Origin: Paramoeba atlantica
Lineage: Eukaryota; Discosea
Length of the DNA: 64,000 bases
Assembly: GCA_977017575.1 (NCBI GenBank)
Contig: CDRNVI010000060.1
Span: 1 to 64,000, forward strand
Reading direction: 5' to 3'
Below, in pieces: positions 1 to 9,094 of the stretch. Within the stretch, counting starts at the first letter, position 1; every line of letters begins with the position of its first letter. The notes under the pieces were generated by a model, which worked only from the letters and a program-made list of their open reading frames with translations, was not told the origin of the DNA and ran no database searches. The translations under genes were made by a program, and so were the position numbers.

Positions 1-785
1 GGTTGAGGTAAATATGATGAGGAGATTCGCTTGTAACTCAGCAAAGCTTGACGATTTCGGACATTGCTACCCATTAGAGTCCTTGTATTGTGGTACGCCT
101 CGATTTTCGACCGTGCATCTTGCCCGTGCGAAAATCGTTGGTCACATGCTCAGGCACTCCTCTACGTTTCGCGAGCTCGTTCAATGGAATAGCACGGAAA
201 AAACAAGAAATATTTCTCCTCAAAAAAAAAAAAAAAATATTTCTCCTAGCGAAGCAAGTTTTAATGATCTAGGGATTACTCTGGAGCAGGAGCTTGTTTA
301 CTCGCAGGATCGGCTACACTGGCAAAAGCTATGCGATGAGCTCAGACAGAAACTTGAACCACTTCCGATGTATGAGGTATTAAGGTATCCAAGGTGGAAA
401 ACTAAACACACTCAAGCGGTCAAAAGCAAAAGCTCTTATGAGCTACAATTTGTGGAGGAAGGCTCGGATCCGTTCCCCATGAGTGAGGGTGAGGTTCATA
501 TGTATATTGATGGCTCTGTTCGGCAGTTGCGGGGGTCCAAGGAACAAAGATCCGGTGCGGGAATAGTTCTGAGAATGAGTGGAACAGAAGACAAATACTA
601 TTCCATAGCATTGGATGCTGGCTCAACTGAGAGAGCTGAGGTTGAATCGCTGAGGGAAGCGCTGGAAAGGATACCTAATGAGGCTCAAACAGTTGTTATA
701 CACACCGATTCGTTCTATGTATGGAATTTCTTCCATCATACTCGTCTACGGCGGCGAATCATTGGGTATAACAATCTACCGAATG

Positions 786-1302
786 CCCGCGGTGCGGGCG
801 TAGTTGTTAGACGGGCGTAGTTGTGGGCCTTACAACCTGCAGGTTGTGGGTTCGATTCCCGCTATCGACAAAACTCGCAACCTGGCGGCCTCACTGCAAA
901 GGGAAAGCGATCAGGAGTGCCTTCAAGGCCCACACCCAACCCCGCTCCCCTGGAGGACCGACCCGGAACCGCTGAGCTGAACCAGGCTCCAGCGTAGCCG
1001 CTAAATTGCGAGCTGCTTACGCAAAGGAGGCTTGAGACACAGCCTACACGATGCAACGGGGTGGACGCCCGTCCTAGTAGCTACGGTTGGGTAGCCGTGC
1101 TCGGGCCGCAAGGCGTCGAGTACCGTCTGGGAAGGGGGTAGCAACACGATGAAGGTCGGTGGCCTGAGACTCTACCCTAACGGTTGGCGCTGCAGAGCCC
1201 TCCGTGTCTTCTTCTTCTTCTTCTTCTTCTTCTTCTTCTTCTTCTTCTTCTTCTTCTTCTTCTTCTTCTTCTTCTTCTTCTTCTTCTTCTTCTTCTTCTT
1301 CT
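786..1302 (+). mobile_element. tRNA-derived SINE (SINE-A) with (TTC)n tail
   Basis: The insert is flanked by an exact 11-bp duplication TCTACCGAATG at 775-785 and 1303-1313. Near its 5' end it carries a good Pol III B box, GGGTTCGATTCCC (about 848-860), preceded by a tRNA-like D/anticodon segment. It has a GC-rich body and ends in about 100 bp of pure TTC repeat. This is SINE architecture: tRNA head, unrelated body, simple-repeat tail, target duplication. It would be mobilised by a LINE in trans. No second copy was noticed in the window. Confidence 0.85.
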
Positions 1303-1303
1303 T
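1206..1303. repeat. (TTC)n microsatellite, SINE-A tail
   Basis: About 33 uninterrupted TTC units form the 3' end of SINE-A. The long Phe, Leu and Glu runs predicted here in several frames come from this repeat and are not proteins. Confidence 0.95.
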
Positions 1304-1837
1304 CTACCGAATGGGGGTATCCTTGAGAAATTGGATCGGGAAATTCGAACGCTCCAATCGATGGATAAAAGGTGTTACGTGTACAAAGTGAAATCCCACA
1401 ACGGGAACATTTACAATGAGAAGGCAGACACCTTGGCGCTTGCAGGGTCGAGAAAAATAGTCCCAGCCTCAGAAATAAAGAGGAGAAAGACTGCGACAAG
1501 TGCCTCAGAAGCTCAAAGGGTTAGCTCAGAAACCGTTCAAACCATGAATCGTCCTCGGAAACACTGTGGCCAAATACCTAAGCCATTAGGGAAAAGACGG
1601 GATTACTTCAAGATTGCAGAAGGTGATCCTCTCTCCAAAAAGGGCACCTCGCCACCTGTAGAGACTGGAGTGGATTCTCCTGAAAATAAAGAGTGTTTGC
1701 CTGAGGAATGTGATGCCAAAAATACAAAGTTGCATGAAAGACGTACCACGCCCGGTTCAGCGGACAAGGAGCATGAAAGGGCGAATTCACCTGAGAGAAA
1801 GACGTCGAAGCGACGAATAAAACGGATGTGTTCTTAA

Positions 1838-2630
1838 CCGATGCAAATCGGTCTTATAGGACAGGATAGGATGAGGTCGGCTCCCCGTCCCTGACCACGT
1901 GGTAAGTTGACCGCTTTCTTTTTCCCATTCCCGAGTATCTTCTTTCTTTATCTAAAAAGATAAGATAAGAGCGAGAGCTAATCGCTTCTCTTCAGTACCC
2001 ATCATCGCCTCTAATTAGGAGACGTCTCGACTTAGACGAATACCCAGAAGCCGGTTTGTTAACGTTACGCGACCAGCTGCAGTTATATCTTTTCCCGATG
2101 TGGCAACAAACTCTAGCACGGCTGCCGCACAATCATCCTCTGATATCCCCACCATTTAGGTCAACAAACTTTTGCACCCTATAGGACTTCCGAACCGAAT
2201 ACAAATCTTGAGCTCAGTCGTAGTAGAACAGTTCTCACTTTCAGTTGGAGAGTTTGGATTGTTTTCAATTGCAAGACTTGATGCACCTGGGGCCACTATG
2301 ATGGCACTATAATGCCAGGCATAAGTTGGTGAATCAAATTTTGGTAATAGTACTATGATCATCTCAAATGGATGCAAGCGTGTTCAGCTATAAGTAACAG
2401 CCTACAGTCATAGCAGAAACAAAATAGTAGTCGGGAAATCAATTTCCTTTTTCTTTTTGAAAAATATTTTTCCAGCTGACCGTAGCGCCAGGCAAGCCAA
2501 GGCGTGTTTACTACGCCGAGATAATGGGTAGTTGCTGTAAACCTGCGCAGGTTCTACTGAACAGGGGGTCGCAACTTCCTCATTATCACGAACTTCGTAA
2601 TCACCTTGATAACAGGACCCATTTGCAGTG
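1838..2630. other. Non-coding stretch downstream of the RNase H ORF
   Basis: It begins with the probable 3' UTR of the LINE-like ORF (for example the palindromic AAAAGATAAGATAAG area near 1955). No open frame has recognisable similarity, and I see no RNA gene. Confidence 0.4.
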
Positions 2631-2635
2631 CCAGG

Positions 2636-2908
2636 CAAAAAAAAATCCAAATCATTCCGGATTGCTCCGGATGATCACTGGCAAGCCAGACCCTTCACAG
2701 ACAGATTTGGAAGTTCCGAGGCCGACGTCCTCTACCAGTTTCCGCTTGTCCAAGGCGGCAAAAACATGCTGTTACCAACACGTTGCGTCGACGAATTGTA
2801 CGTCAACACGGCCCACCCAAGAAGTGTAAGACGGGTAAGGGAGCTTGTTCCCGGAGGGGAGGGTCCGGGACGGTCCTCCGAGTACTGGGCCTAGTCGGTT
2901 ATCAGCCC
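2636..2908 (-). mobile_element. SINE-B copy 1, body only
   Basis: It shares the body seen at 3079-3396, 3868-4242 and 4262-4648, including the segments CCGAGGCCGACGTCCTCTAC and GAGTACTGGGCCTAGTCGG (plus-strand reading). The tRNA-like head is missing: similarity stops at CAGCCCAGCCT (about 2908), where a CCCAGTAAGAGAG-type repeat begins. The T-rich end (minus-strand reading) lies near 2636. Confidence 0.75.
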
Positions 2909-3078
2909 AGCCTATTACCGTATAACCTCCCAGTAAGAGAGAGTACCCCCCCAGTAAGAGAGTTTTGGCCCTTTTTGGGCTGACCCCCAGTATGGGAGTT
3001 TTGGCTCGGGATCCCCACAGGAGGCGTATAGTGGGTAGGGGGTGGGTGTCTGCATGTTGAGGGCCTCGGGGGTAAGAC
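2909..3078. repeat. CCCAGTAAGAGAG-type dispersed repeat
   Basis: It consists of repeated CCCAGTAAGAGAG and TTTGGCTCGGG segments, then a G-rich stretch with GTGGGTGTCTGCATGTTG. A close copy lies at 13770-13925, with shorter relatives at 14015-14080, 53216-53300 and 55486-55530. It lies between SINE-B copies 1 and 2 and replaces the head of copy 1 and the tail of copy 2. The family is not recognised. Confidence 0.6.
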
Positions 3079-3396
3079 AGATTTGGAAGTTCCGAGGCCG
3101 ACGTCCTCTACCAGTTTCCGCTTGTCCAAGGCGGCAAAAACATGCTGTTGCCAACACGCTGCGTCGACGAATTGTACGTCAACACGGCTTACCCAAGAGG
3201 TGTAAGCCGGGTGAGGGAGCTGGTTCCCTGAGGGGAGGGTCCGGGATGGTCCTCCGAGTACTGGGCCTAGTCGGTTATCAGCCCAGCCTCTTAGAGTGAG
3301 GCCGCCGGTAATAATGCGATGAGCGGGTTTGAACTCGCTGTCTGAGCACCATGTGCTTCAAACTTTGAATTCTTGCCACTCCGCCACCTCCAACCA
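3079..3396 (-). mobile_element. SINE-B copy 2, head and body
   Basis: Read on the minus strand it starts with a tRNA-like head. The A box is TGGCGGAGTGG (3375-3385) and the B box lies in GCGAGTTCAAACCCGC (3322-3337), with a long class-II-like spacing that resembles Leu/Ser tRNA. The shared body follows. The 3' end is cut at about 3079, where the CCCAGTAAGAGAG repeat abuts it. Confidence 0.8.
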
Positions 3397-3574
3397 GGCA
3401 AGCCAGCGCATGATATCCCCCCGCCTTCCTTCCCTTTTCGGCTTCCAAAACATAAATGCCAATGGGATAGGGAACATTCAACGAAATGAGATAGATAGAT
3501 AGAGCAACTAGTTTGCTCCGCTCTTGGCTTCGGAATCACATGGGCCTCTCAACATTGTAATGTTGAGGGGGCGT

Positions 3575-3665
3575 ACCGTTAAAGGTACCGTCACCCCCCC
3601 CTCACATATCCTCGCAAAAGTAGAAAAAAGAGGCCAAAAGCGGATATGTCACCTAGGAGGACAAG
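3575..3665. repeat. Foldback repeat, GTACCGTCACCCCCCC type
   Basis: The terminal segment GGTACCGTCACCCCCCC is followed by a hairpin (CACATATCC ... GGATATGTC) and then CACCTAGGAGGACAAGT. The same modules recur inverted at 5215-5335, ending GTGAGGGGGGGTGACGGTAC. The two may be separate foldback copies or the ends of one composite of about 1.75 kb carrying SINE-B copies 3 and 4. Confidence 0.55.
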
Positions 3666-3867
3666 TCACCTAGACTTCGAGTGAATATTTTTTCTGTTAG
3701 TTACTCTCGGCCTGCTGAAAAAAAAGAATGAGGTCCGGTTTAGCATACAACCCCGTTCCGCTCATTTTGGGACAAAAATTAAGACACCCGCCCCACTAAG
3801 ACCCGCCCCACGCGATATTGCAGAAACGAACAAGCCACACCCGTTCCCCGGCAACGGGCATACTCCA

Positions 3868-4242
3868 AAAAAAAAAAATCCAAATCATTCCGGATTGCTC
3901 CGGATGGTCACTGGCAAGCCAGACCCTTCACAGACAGATTTGGAAGTTCCGAGGCCGACGTCCTCTACCAGTTTCCGCTTGTCCAAGGCGGCACCAACGT
4001 GCTGTTGCCAACACGCTGCGTCGACGAACTGTACGTCAACACGGCTTACCCAAGAGGTGTAAGCCGGGTAAGGGAGCTGGTTCCCTGAGTGGAGGGTCCG
4101 GGGCGGTCCTCCGAGTACTGGGCCTAGTCGGTTATCAGCCCAGCCTCTTAGAGTGAGGCCGCCAGTAATAATGCGATGAGCGGGTTTGAAATCGCCGTCT
4201 GAGCACCATGTGCTTCAAACTTTGAATTCTTGCCACTCCTCG
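3868..4242 (-). mobile_element. SINE-B copy 3
   Basis: This is an almost complete member: shared body, B box (minus strand), and a head ending at the CCACTCC part of the A box near 4240, where the sequence diverges. The minus-strand 3' end is the T-rich complement of an A run at 3867-3880. Confidence 0.8.
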
Positions 4243-4261
4243 TGGAAACTCATAAGAATTC

Positions 4262-4648
4262 CAAATCCAAAAAATCCAAATCATTCCGGATTGCTCCGGA
4301 TGGTCACTGGCAAGCCAGACCCTTCACAGACAGATTTGGAAGTTCCGAGGCCGACGTCTTCTACCAGTTTCCGCTTGTCCAAGGCGGCAAAAACATGCTG
4401 TTATCAACACGCTGCGTCGACGAATTGTACGTCGACACGGCCCACCCAAGAAGTGTAAGCCGGGTAAGGGAGCTGGTTCCCTGAGGGGAGGGTCCGGGAC
4501 GGTCCTCCGAGTACTGGGCCTAGTCGGTTCTCAGCCCAGTCTCTTAGAGTGAGGCTGCCAGGAATAATGCGATGAGCGGGTTTGAACTCGCCGTCTGAGC
4601 ACCACGTGCTTCAAACTTTGAATTCTTGCCACTCCGCCACCTCCACTT
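4262..4648 (-). mobile_element. SINE-B copy 4, most complete
   Basis: On the minus strand the tRNA-like head has its A box at 4629-4639 and its B box at 4576-4591, followed by the full body and a 3' end at about 4262 (GATTTGGATTTTTTGGATTT). It lies in tandem with copy 3 and differs from it by scattered substitutions, so the two are old independent copies or an old duplication. Confidence 0.85.
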
Positions 4649-4649
4649 G

Positions 4650-5180
4650 GAGCATACTCTTACTGTGTACAACGGGCATACTCTTACTGTGTTTTCATGC
4701 CCGTTGCCGGCCGGCGCTAAGGCTGGAACTGTCCCCCTTTATCGCTAAAGCAGGGGGCGCGCCTTCATCCCTTCACCCCTCCCCGGCTCGCTCCCCTGGA
4801 GTGAGTGCTTCCCCCTCTCGGCTTCTTTCCTCGCGACCCTTGCCTCTCCGAGAGGGCTGGGTGTCACGGTGGCCTCCGTTAAGGGCCACTAGGCGTGTCC
4901 CTCGCTGCCTGCGTTTACGGCTCTCCGCACCTGACGGTCACCCAGCTCTCCGCACCTCGGCTCTCTCGCAGCTCTCTGCACCCGAGTTGCCCCCGAAACT
5001 GTAATATGGGGATTACCCATCCGACTGTCCGCACCTGCACATGACAACCGATCTCTCTGCACCTGGGACGTCAGCTCTCTGCACCCATTCTCCTCCAGCG
5101 AGGGCAAATCCTCACGTGATCCACCCGTCGTATGTGGGTAAGGAAAATGTGAGGCAAATCTCTGCACTCTCACCAAACAA
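4650..5180. repeat. GC-rich region with degenerate CTCTCCGCACC repeats
   Basis: Between about 4918 and 5165 the motif CTCTCYGCACC, or a near match, recurs about seven times with uneven spacing (for example near 4921, 4951, 4972, 5028, 5052, 5076 and 5157). The region is C-rich on the plus strand. The frame over 4582-5004 is compositionally biased and I do not believe it is a gene. Confidence 0.5.
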
Positions 5181-5214
5181 CAAGTGATATCAGTGATATC
5201 TTTGTATCGTCATT

Positions 5215-5335
5215 GCCCCTGACTTGTCCCCGCTTTCGTATCTTGGTACTAGATGACATATCCTCTCATCGAATGTAAAAAGAGGATATGTCACCTAGGA
5301 GGACAAGTGAGGGGGGGTGACGGTACGCAGCCCAT
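5215..5335. repeat. Foldback repeat, inverted relative of 3575-3665
   Basis: A hairpin of ACATATCCTC and GAGGATATGT is followed by CACCTAGGAGGACAAGTGAG and then GGGGGGTGACGGTAC. It shares all modules with the copy at 3575-3665. Confidence 0.55.
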
Positions 5336-5566
5336 GATCCTCATTGCAAGGTTGCAATGGTGTCGCGGTTAAAACAGTACGCGATTACCGCTCTGTTTTT
5401 ACTACTCAAAAGATACAGTTTCTGTGACTTGTTGGTAATTTTTCCTTAGTTCATCCTTTCGTTCCCCGACTAACAGATTCGCCTGTTACCCCTACTGGTA
5501 GAGCATCAAAAACGGCCCAAATTCACCCAACAAATAGATTTTTCATGGTCTTTTCGCAATTTTTCT

Positions 5567-5625
5567 TTTTTAGTGGCTTCGTTAAACGCGGGTAGTTTTC
5601 AACGGGAGGCGCGCAGCATGAGTCC
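5567..5625. repeat. Half copy of the CTTCGTTAAACGCGG foldback
   Basis: TTCGTTAAACGCGGGTAGTT, then CAACGGGAGGCGCGCAGCATG, matches one arm of the foldbacks at 20700, 22637 and 39953. The second arm is absent. Confidence 0.6.
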
Positions 5626-5640
5626 AAACACGGCCCTTTT

Positions 5641-6275
5641 TTGCATTTGTTTTCATCCCAATCGCAAGGTAAAAAAATTAGGGATGCAAGTTCCGTGAAG
5701 GGTGAAGCGATTCTCGTTGAGTGTTTTTCAAAAAGGGGTATTCTTGAATATTTAGTTGAAAATAGAGAACAAGCGATTGTGCAAATGGACAATGCGGCCA
5801 CGCATAACAAAACGAAGCGTGTCCTTTTAGAAAAAGGAATTACTCGATTGGAGTCGCCAGCACTCTCTCCTGACCTCAATCCGATCGAGAATGTTTGGTC
5901 AATAATGGACCGAATTGTGAAAGAAATTCTGAAGCCAGAGACTGAAACACAGCTCCGGAAGGCAATAAAAAAAGCCTTCATGATGCTTAAGCGTCATCCT
6001 TATCGACGCCAAGTCTTAAATTGCATAAATTCAGTACCTAAACGCTTGCGAATAGTGCAGAGCGTTCGAGGAGACCATTGTGGGTATTAATGTAGGAATT
6101 CATACACCTTTTTTGTCATTTTTTCCCACTTCAAAAACTTTTTTTTTTTTTTTGAAATTTGCCATCTTTGATCACACCCACCAAGAACCCAGGGGGGTTG
6201 ATGGGCAAACAAACGGCGGGAAACGCTCTACTTTTTCGAGATCTGTTGAATGTCGAAGGAATTAGGTCAATAATG
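5641..6275 (+). mobile_element. mariner-like (DD32E) transposase, C-terminal fragment
   Basis: A frame of about 149 codons ends at 6090. It contains QMDNAATHN (second catalytic Asp) and SPDLNPIENVW (catalytic Glu) with 32 residues between them, as in the two mariners at 33.7-37.2 kb. It also ends like them, in a Gly-Tyr after a Leu/Arg-rich helix. The first catalytic Asp and the helix-turn-helix are missing. Downstream, GAGATCTGTTGAATG (about 6239-6253) matches the subterminal sequence of the mariner at 35640-37178, so the 3' end of this element lies near 6275. There is no full terminal repeat, so this is a dead fragment. Confidence 0.7.
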
Positions 6276-6562
6276 TCAGAGCACACTGAAGGAGCTTAGC
6301 GAATCCTTTTCGGTAACATCACGTACAATGCAACGCATCAAGGAAAAGGGTGCAACACATTATCAGGCCATGATAACGAAGGCAGGTGGAAAAAGTAAGG
6401 GATGCGGAAATTTAATCACGACAGAGTAGACAGCATATTAAAAGTACACGAAGAATTGTGCTCTATATTACAGAGACATTGTCTGATTACTAAGGAAATG
6501 GTTTATGATGCCATGGAAAAATATGGCGTTTTCTCAGGTCTTTCCGATAGGGGGAGAGCGCG
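6276..6562 (+). other. Region with short unassigned open frame
   Basis: A frame at 6402-6653 reads a short, charged, non-repetitive segment (residues such as NHDRVDSIL and LITKEMVYDAMEK) before running into the palindrome at 6563. It could be a fragment of a transposon gene. No family is recognised. Confidence 0.2.
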
Positions 6563-6706
6563 AAAAATCCTATTTTTCCAAAATCGACTCCTAAACCGCA
6601 CTGTACCCCCCCTAGTTATCTGTCACCTTTTCTCGAAAAGTAGCGACAGATAACTAGGGGGGGTACAGTGCGGTTTAGGAGTCGATTTTGGAAAAATAGG
6701 ATTTTT
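6563..6706. repeat. Near-perfect 62-bp-arm palindrome
   Basis: Arms 6563-6624 and 6645-6706 are reverse complements around a 20-base loop. The outer part (AAAATCGACTCCTAAA) is the end sequence of the GC-core repeat family. The inner part (GTACCCCCCCTAGTTATCTG) recurs at 28861-28935, about 49360-49480 and 19080-19350. Confidence 0.9.
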
Positions 6707-6930
6707 GCTTTTTTTTTGGGTCAAATTTTTTTTTTGGTCACCCCAAAAATTTCGGAAATTTTGACCTTGTCGGACCCCTCCCGCGCGTACCAGGGGGGTA
6801 CCCCCATGGGGGGGGGTGGATAATTATCGCCGAGGCATACTCTACCACTTCCCTGCGCTCGATTTCGAAAAGCAAAAAATTCGAAAAAATATTCTTGACG
6901 TATGCCCCCCCCACTGACCCCACAATTTCA
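6707..6930 (-). repeat. GC-core dispersed repeat (family A), inverted copy
   Basis: It shares with 20035-20375 and 31965-32300 the ordered modules AAATTTTGACCTTGTCGGAC, GGGGGTACCCCC, a TAATTATCGCCGAGGCATACTC-like block (cut here to stay short) and CTTCCCTGCGCTCGATTT. The flanking palindrome at 6563-6706 carries its end sequence in both orientations. Confidence 0.65.
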
Positions 6931-7137
6931 GGACAACTACGTCTTCGGAAATACTCCTGAATTGTCAATGTCTTCCTCCTCTTCTCCCTCCTTGTCTTCC
7001 TGTTCATCCTCCTCCAACGAAACAACCTCGCTAGGAATTTCTTCATGAATGCCACTCAGTTCTTGAGTGGCATGTTGAGTGGCATGTTGACAAAAAAAAA
7101 TGATCAGTACACATGTAAAAAAATCTCAATTAAAAAA

Positions 7138-7480
7138 AACCCAGGGTAATGGGGACGAGGGAGATACCAACAGTGTAGGTGCGGCAGTTTCCACAGGAAA
7201 AACGGCATCTCTACATTTTTAGGCGCTTGTCTTCATGCCATAAGGGAGATACCGTTTTTCCTGTGGAAACTGCCGCACCTACACTGTTGGTATCTCCCTC
7301 GTCCCCTTTACCCTGGGTTACATGGTAAAAACATGTTCCCTAGGACTCCTTACAGCTTCCCACGCGAGGAAGTCGTCGTCGCTGCGGGAAAAAGGCAGAA
7401 GGCTCCGCCTTCTGCTTTTGCCTTGCGCCTCCTCCTTCCTCTACGGTCTTGCGTATCCCAAACTTCAAGTTGAAAAAAGC
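7138..7480. repeat. Foldback (7138-7319) plus linked 160-bp block, copy 1
   Basis: The foldback arms start AACCCAGGGTAATGGGGACG and include GACGAGGGAGATACCAA; they are complementary for about 65 bases. The linked block 7320-7480 (containing TTCCCACGCGAGGAAGTCG) recurs inverted at 26410-26569, next to a second foldback. The two copies share the block and the outermost arm bases but not the inner arms. Confidence 0.8.
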
Positions 7481-7716
7481 ATACGTGGCAAATCGGGCTT
7501 TGCAAATCGCTTCCGAAGAAGGGGGTCCCGAGTCGTCCAAAAGGTGCGTTTTTCTTTCCTAAACTATCTATTTATGTGTTGCCTTTCGTTCTTTGCGAAA
7601 AAAACTTTTTCCAGAAACCCCTGTTCAATATAACATACCCCCCCCCGATATGTTAACGTGTTGCAGGTACGTTATCCAGGGCCCCGTTCAGTACGAATCT
7701 GTGCTCCTGCGCGGAA

Positions 7717-7989
7717 ATGCCTAATACGGATACAAATTCTACCCATGCAGACTCTCCCAAAGAAACACCTATCCAGGAAGATTGGCCTTTTGAACATGAA
7801 TTGGTCAAACCTGCTTCAGAACTCAAGGAGGCATGTATTGCTTTCTCTCTGGTTGCTCCTCCGGAAGATACAATAGCCCACTCGGCAAATCATATTTTTG
7901 AAGCGCCCTCCGTTCAGGAAACTCCTTTGATTTCTTGTGATGTGTCAATTGCGAAGCTCAATACATTGCGGCAGAAGCTTGACACATAA
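7717..7989 (+). CDS. Small ORF of unknown function, 90 codons
   Basis: The ORF runs from ATG at 7717 to TAA. The product is acidic and non-repetitive (for example PIQEDWPFEHELVKP and EDTIAHSANHIF), with no signal peptide, membrane segment or recognised domain. It lies between the foldback block and a CCCCC/GGGGG-rich repeat and may be part of a decayed transposon gene. Confidence 0.25.
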   Translation: MPNTDTNSTHADSPKETPIQEDWPFEHELVKPASELKEACIAFSLVAPPEDTIAHSANHIFEAPSVQETPLISCDVSIAKLNTLRQKLDT

Positions 7990-8039
7990 TAAAGGGGGGG
8001 AGGATACCCGTCCATATTAAAGGAGGGGCACGGTAATAC

Positions 8040-8165
8040 TGATATCAAAGGGGATATCCCGGGGGGGGGGGTCACCCCCGGGTAGGGGGGTGGAAAATGC
8101 GCGTCGAGACCCCGGTTATCCCTTGTGCGGGTTTCGGTTTCAAAAATAATTTTTCTCGGATTCTT
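8040..8165. repeat. GC-core dispersed repeat (family B)
   Basis: The segment GGGTGGAAAATGCGCGTCG followed by AGACCCCGGTTATCCC closely matches 42120-42215. A diverged inverted form lies inside the nested element at 20773-21267. No coding capacity is seen. Confidence 0.55.
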
Positions 8166-8230
8166 TTGTCGGATGTACCGACAGTAAATGGGTCATGCCA
8201 TGACCTTCTTTATTGGATTCAAACCCGTGG

Positions 8231-9094
8231 TTAGAGTGGTAAGTCAAAGAGGTTGCCACGCAGGGGTTTGTAATCAAGCCAGTACTTGTCTATACCTGAC
8301 GTTACTCCAGTGAGCTGGTTCATGGAGACATCAAGATTTATTAAACGTGGAAGAGAAGAAAGGTTAAGAGTCCCCTCTAAACGATTATTGTCCAGAATAA
8401 GGAAGCCCATGGATTTCGGGAGATGATCAAGATCTAGCGTCCCTGTCAGCTTATTGTGACTCAAGGCAAGGGCGTACATCCCAGGAGGTAATGCGTGAAG
8501 TTTAATCGGCCCTACAAAATGATTATTCTCAGCGAATATTGTGCGTATTTTTGGGGGTAACTGAGTGAGATCGACAGGACCTTCTAGCTCATTCACCCGT
8601 AGCGTTAGTTCTTTTAGCTGTACTGGTAGTGTCGTGAAATCAAACACGCCTCGATGCTTGTGTTCTGCAACATTAAAGATTTCTAGTGGGGCAATTAAAT
8701 CGATGGAGCGTAAGGTTCCCGCCAAAGTTCTTTCGATGACATCGTTTTCCGCATTGAAGTAGGTGACGTTTGGAGGCAAATAACTCCATGTGAGGTTCCC
8801 GGAGAGTTTGAAAAAACACCATCGGATGCGTGTGACTTGTGACTCAGCGTTACACTTTACGCCTTTCCAAGAACAAGCGGAGGCCCGTTTCTTCCACGAA
8901 GGAGGGGTGTAAAGCACATTTAACACGAGACGGCGCATCATATCGATCTCCGACAGGGTCACTGAGCTGACCTTGCTGCCGAATTTTCGCCTTTTCTGCG
9001 GAGGTTGCTGTGGCAGGTCGGCTAGGGCTACACAATAGTGAGGCTGAAAAGGAACCGCATATAGGAGTAGCGGGAAGATCCAGTCACTTGTCAT
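8231..9094 (-). CDS. LRR-1: secreted short leucine-rich repeat protein
   Basis: The frame opens further upstream only with GTG, so I use ATG at 9094. The first residues (MTSDWIFPLLLYAVPF) are hydrophobic and look like a signal peptide. Next come a Cys module (SACSWKGVKCN, about residue 70) and the V..IRW strand typical of this family, then six to seven LRRs of the form LP..L..L.L..N.L.G (for example PKSMGFLILDNNRLEG and SLPRLINLDVSMNQLTG). No transmembrane anchor is seen. Such LRRs usually bind ligands outside the cell; the ligand is unknown. It differs from its paralogs by a basic insert (PPQKRRKFGSK) in place of the KVRG..LPQEY block. It lies downstream of the helicase gene on the same strand. 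Confidence 0.8.
   Translation of the reverse strand: MTSDWIFPLLLYAVPFQPHYCVALADLPQQPPQKRRKFGSKVSSVTLSEIDMMRRLVLNVLYTPPSWKKRASACSWKGVKCNAESQVTRIRWCFFKLSGNLTWSYLPPNVTYFNAENDVIERTLAGTLRSIDLIAPLEIFNVAEHKHRGVFDFTTLPVQLKELTLRVNELEGPVDLTQLPPKIRTIFAENNHFVGPIKLHALPPGMYALALSHNKLTGTLDLDHLPKSMGFLILDNNRLEGTLNLSSLPRLINLDVSMNQLTGVTSGIDKYWLDYKPLRGNLFDLPL

Larger units (their letters stand above)
2..1837 (+). mobile_element. LINE-type ORF, 3' part, with RNase H domain, split by a SINE
   Basis: The frame is open from base 2, so it probably continues left of the window. The segment before the RNase H has a motif common near the C terminus of LINE ORF2 (LARAKIVGHMLRH, then DRLHWQKLC). The RNase H begins at YIDGSV (about 507); its acidic residues are the D of YIDGS, the E of ERAEVESL (about 642), the D of HTDSFY (about 705) and the D of NEKADTLA (about 1426). 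The two halves are separated by a 517-bp SINE (786-1302) with an 11-bp target duplication, and the domain reads on across the empty site. A basic, Ser-rich tail follows to a stop at 1837. RNase H would remove RNA from the RNA:DNA hybrid during target-primed reverse transcription. Assignment to non-LTR elements, rather than another RNase H source, is inference. Confidence 0.6.

Noticed and set aside
848-860. A tRNA gene at the GGGTTCGATTCCC B box
   Set aside because: The flanking stems do not close into a cloverleaf, and a SINE body and target duplication follow.
1074-1499. Open frames with long Glu, Phe or Leu runs
   Set aside because: They are translations of the (TTC)n tail of SINE-A, in frames unrelated to the RNase H ORF.
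3322-3385. tRNA-Leu/Ser genes on the minus strand at 3.3 and 4.6 kb
   Set aside because: The A and B boxes are good, but the same head recurs with the same 300-bp body, so these are SINE heads.
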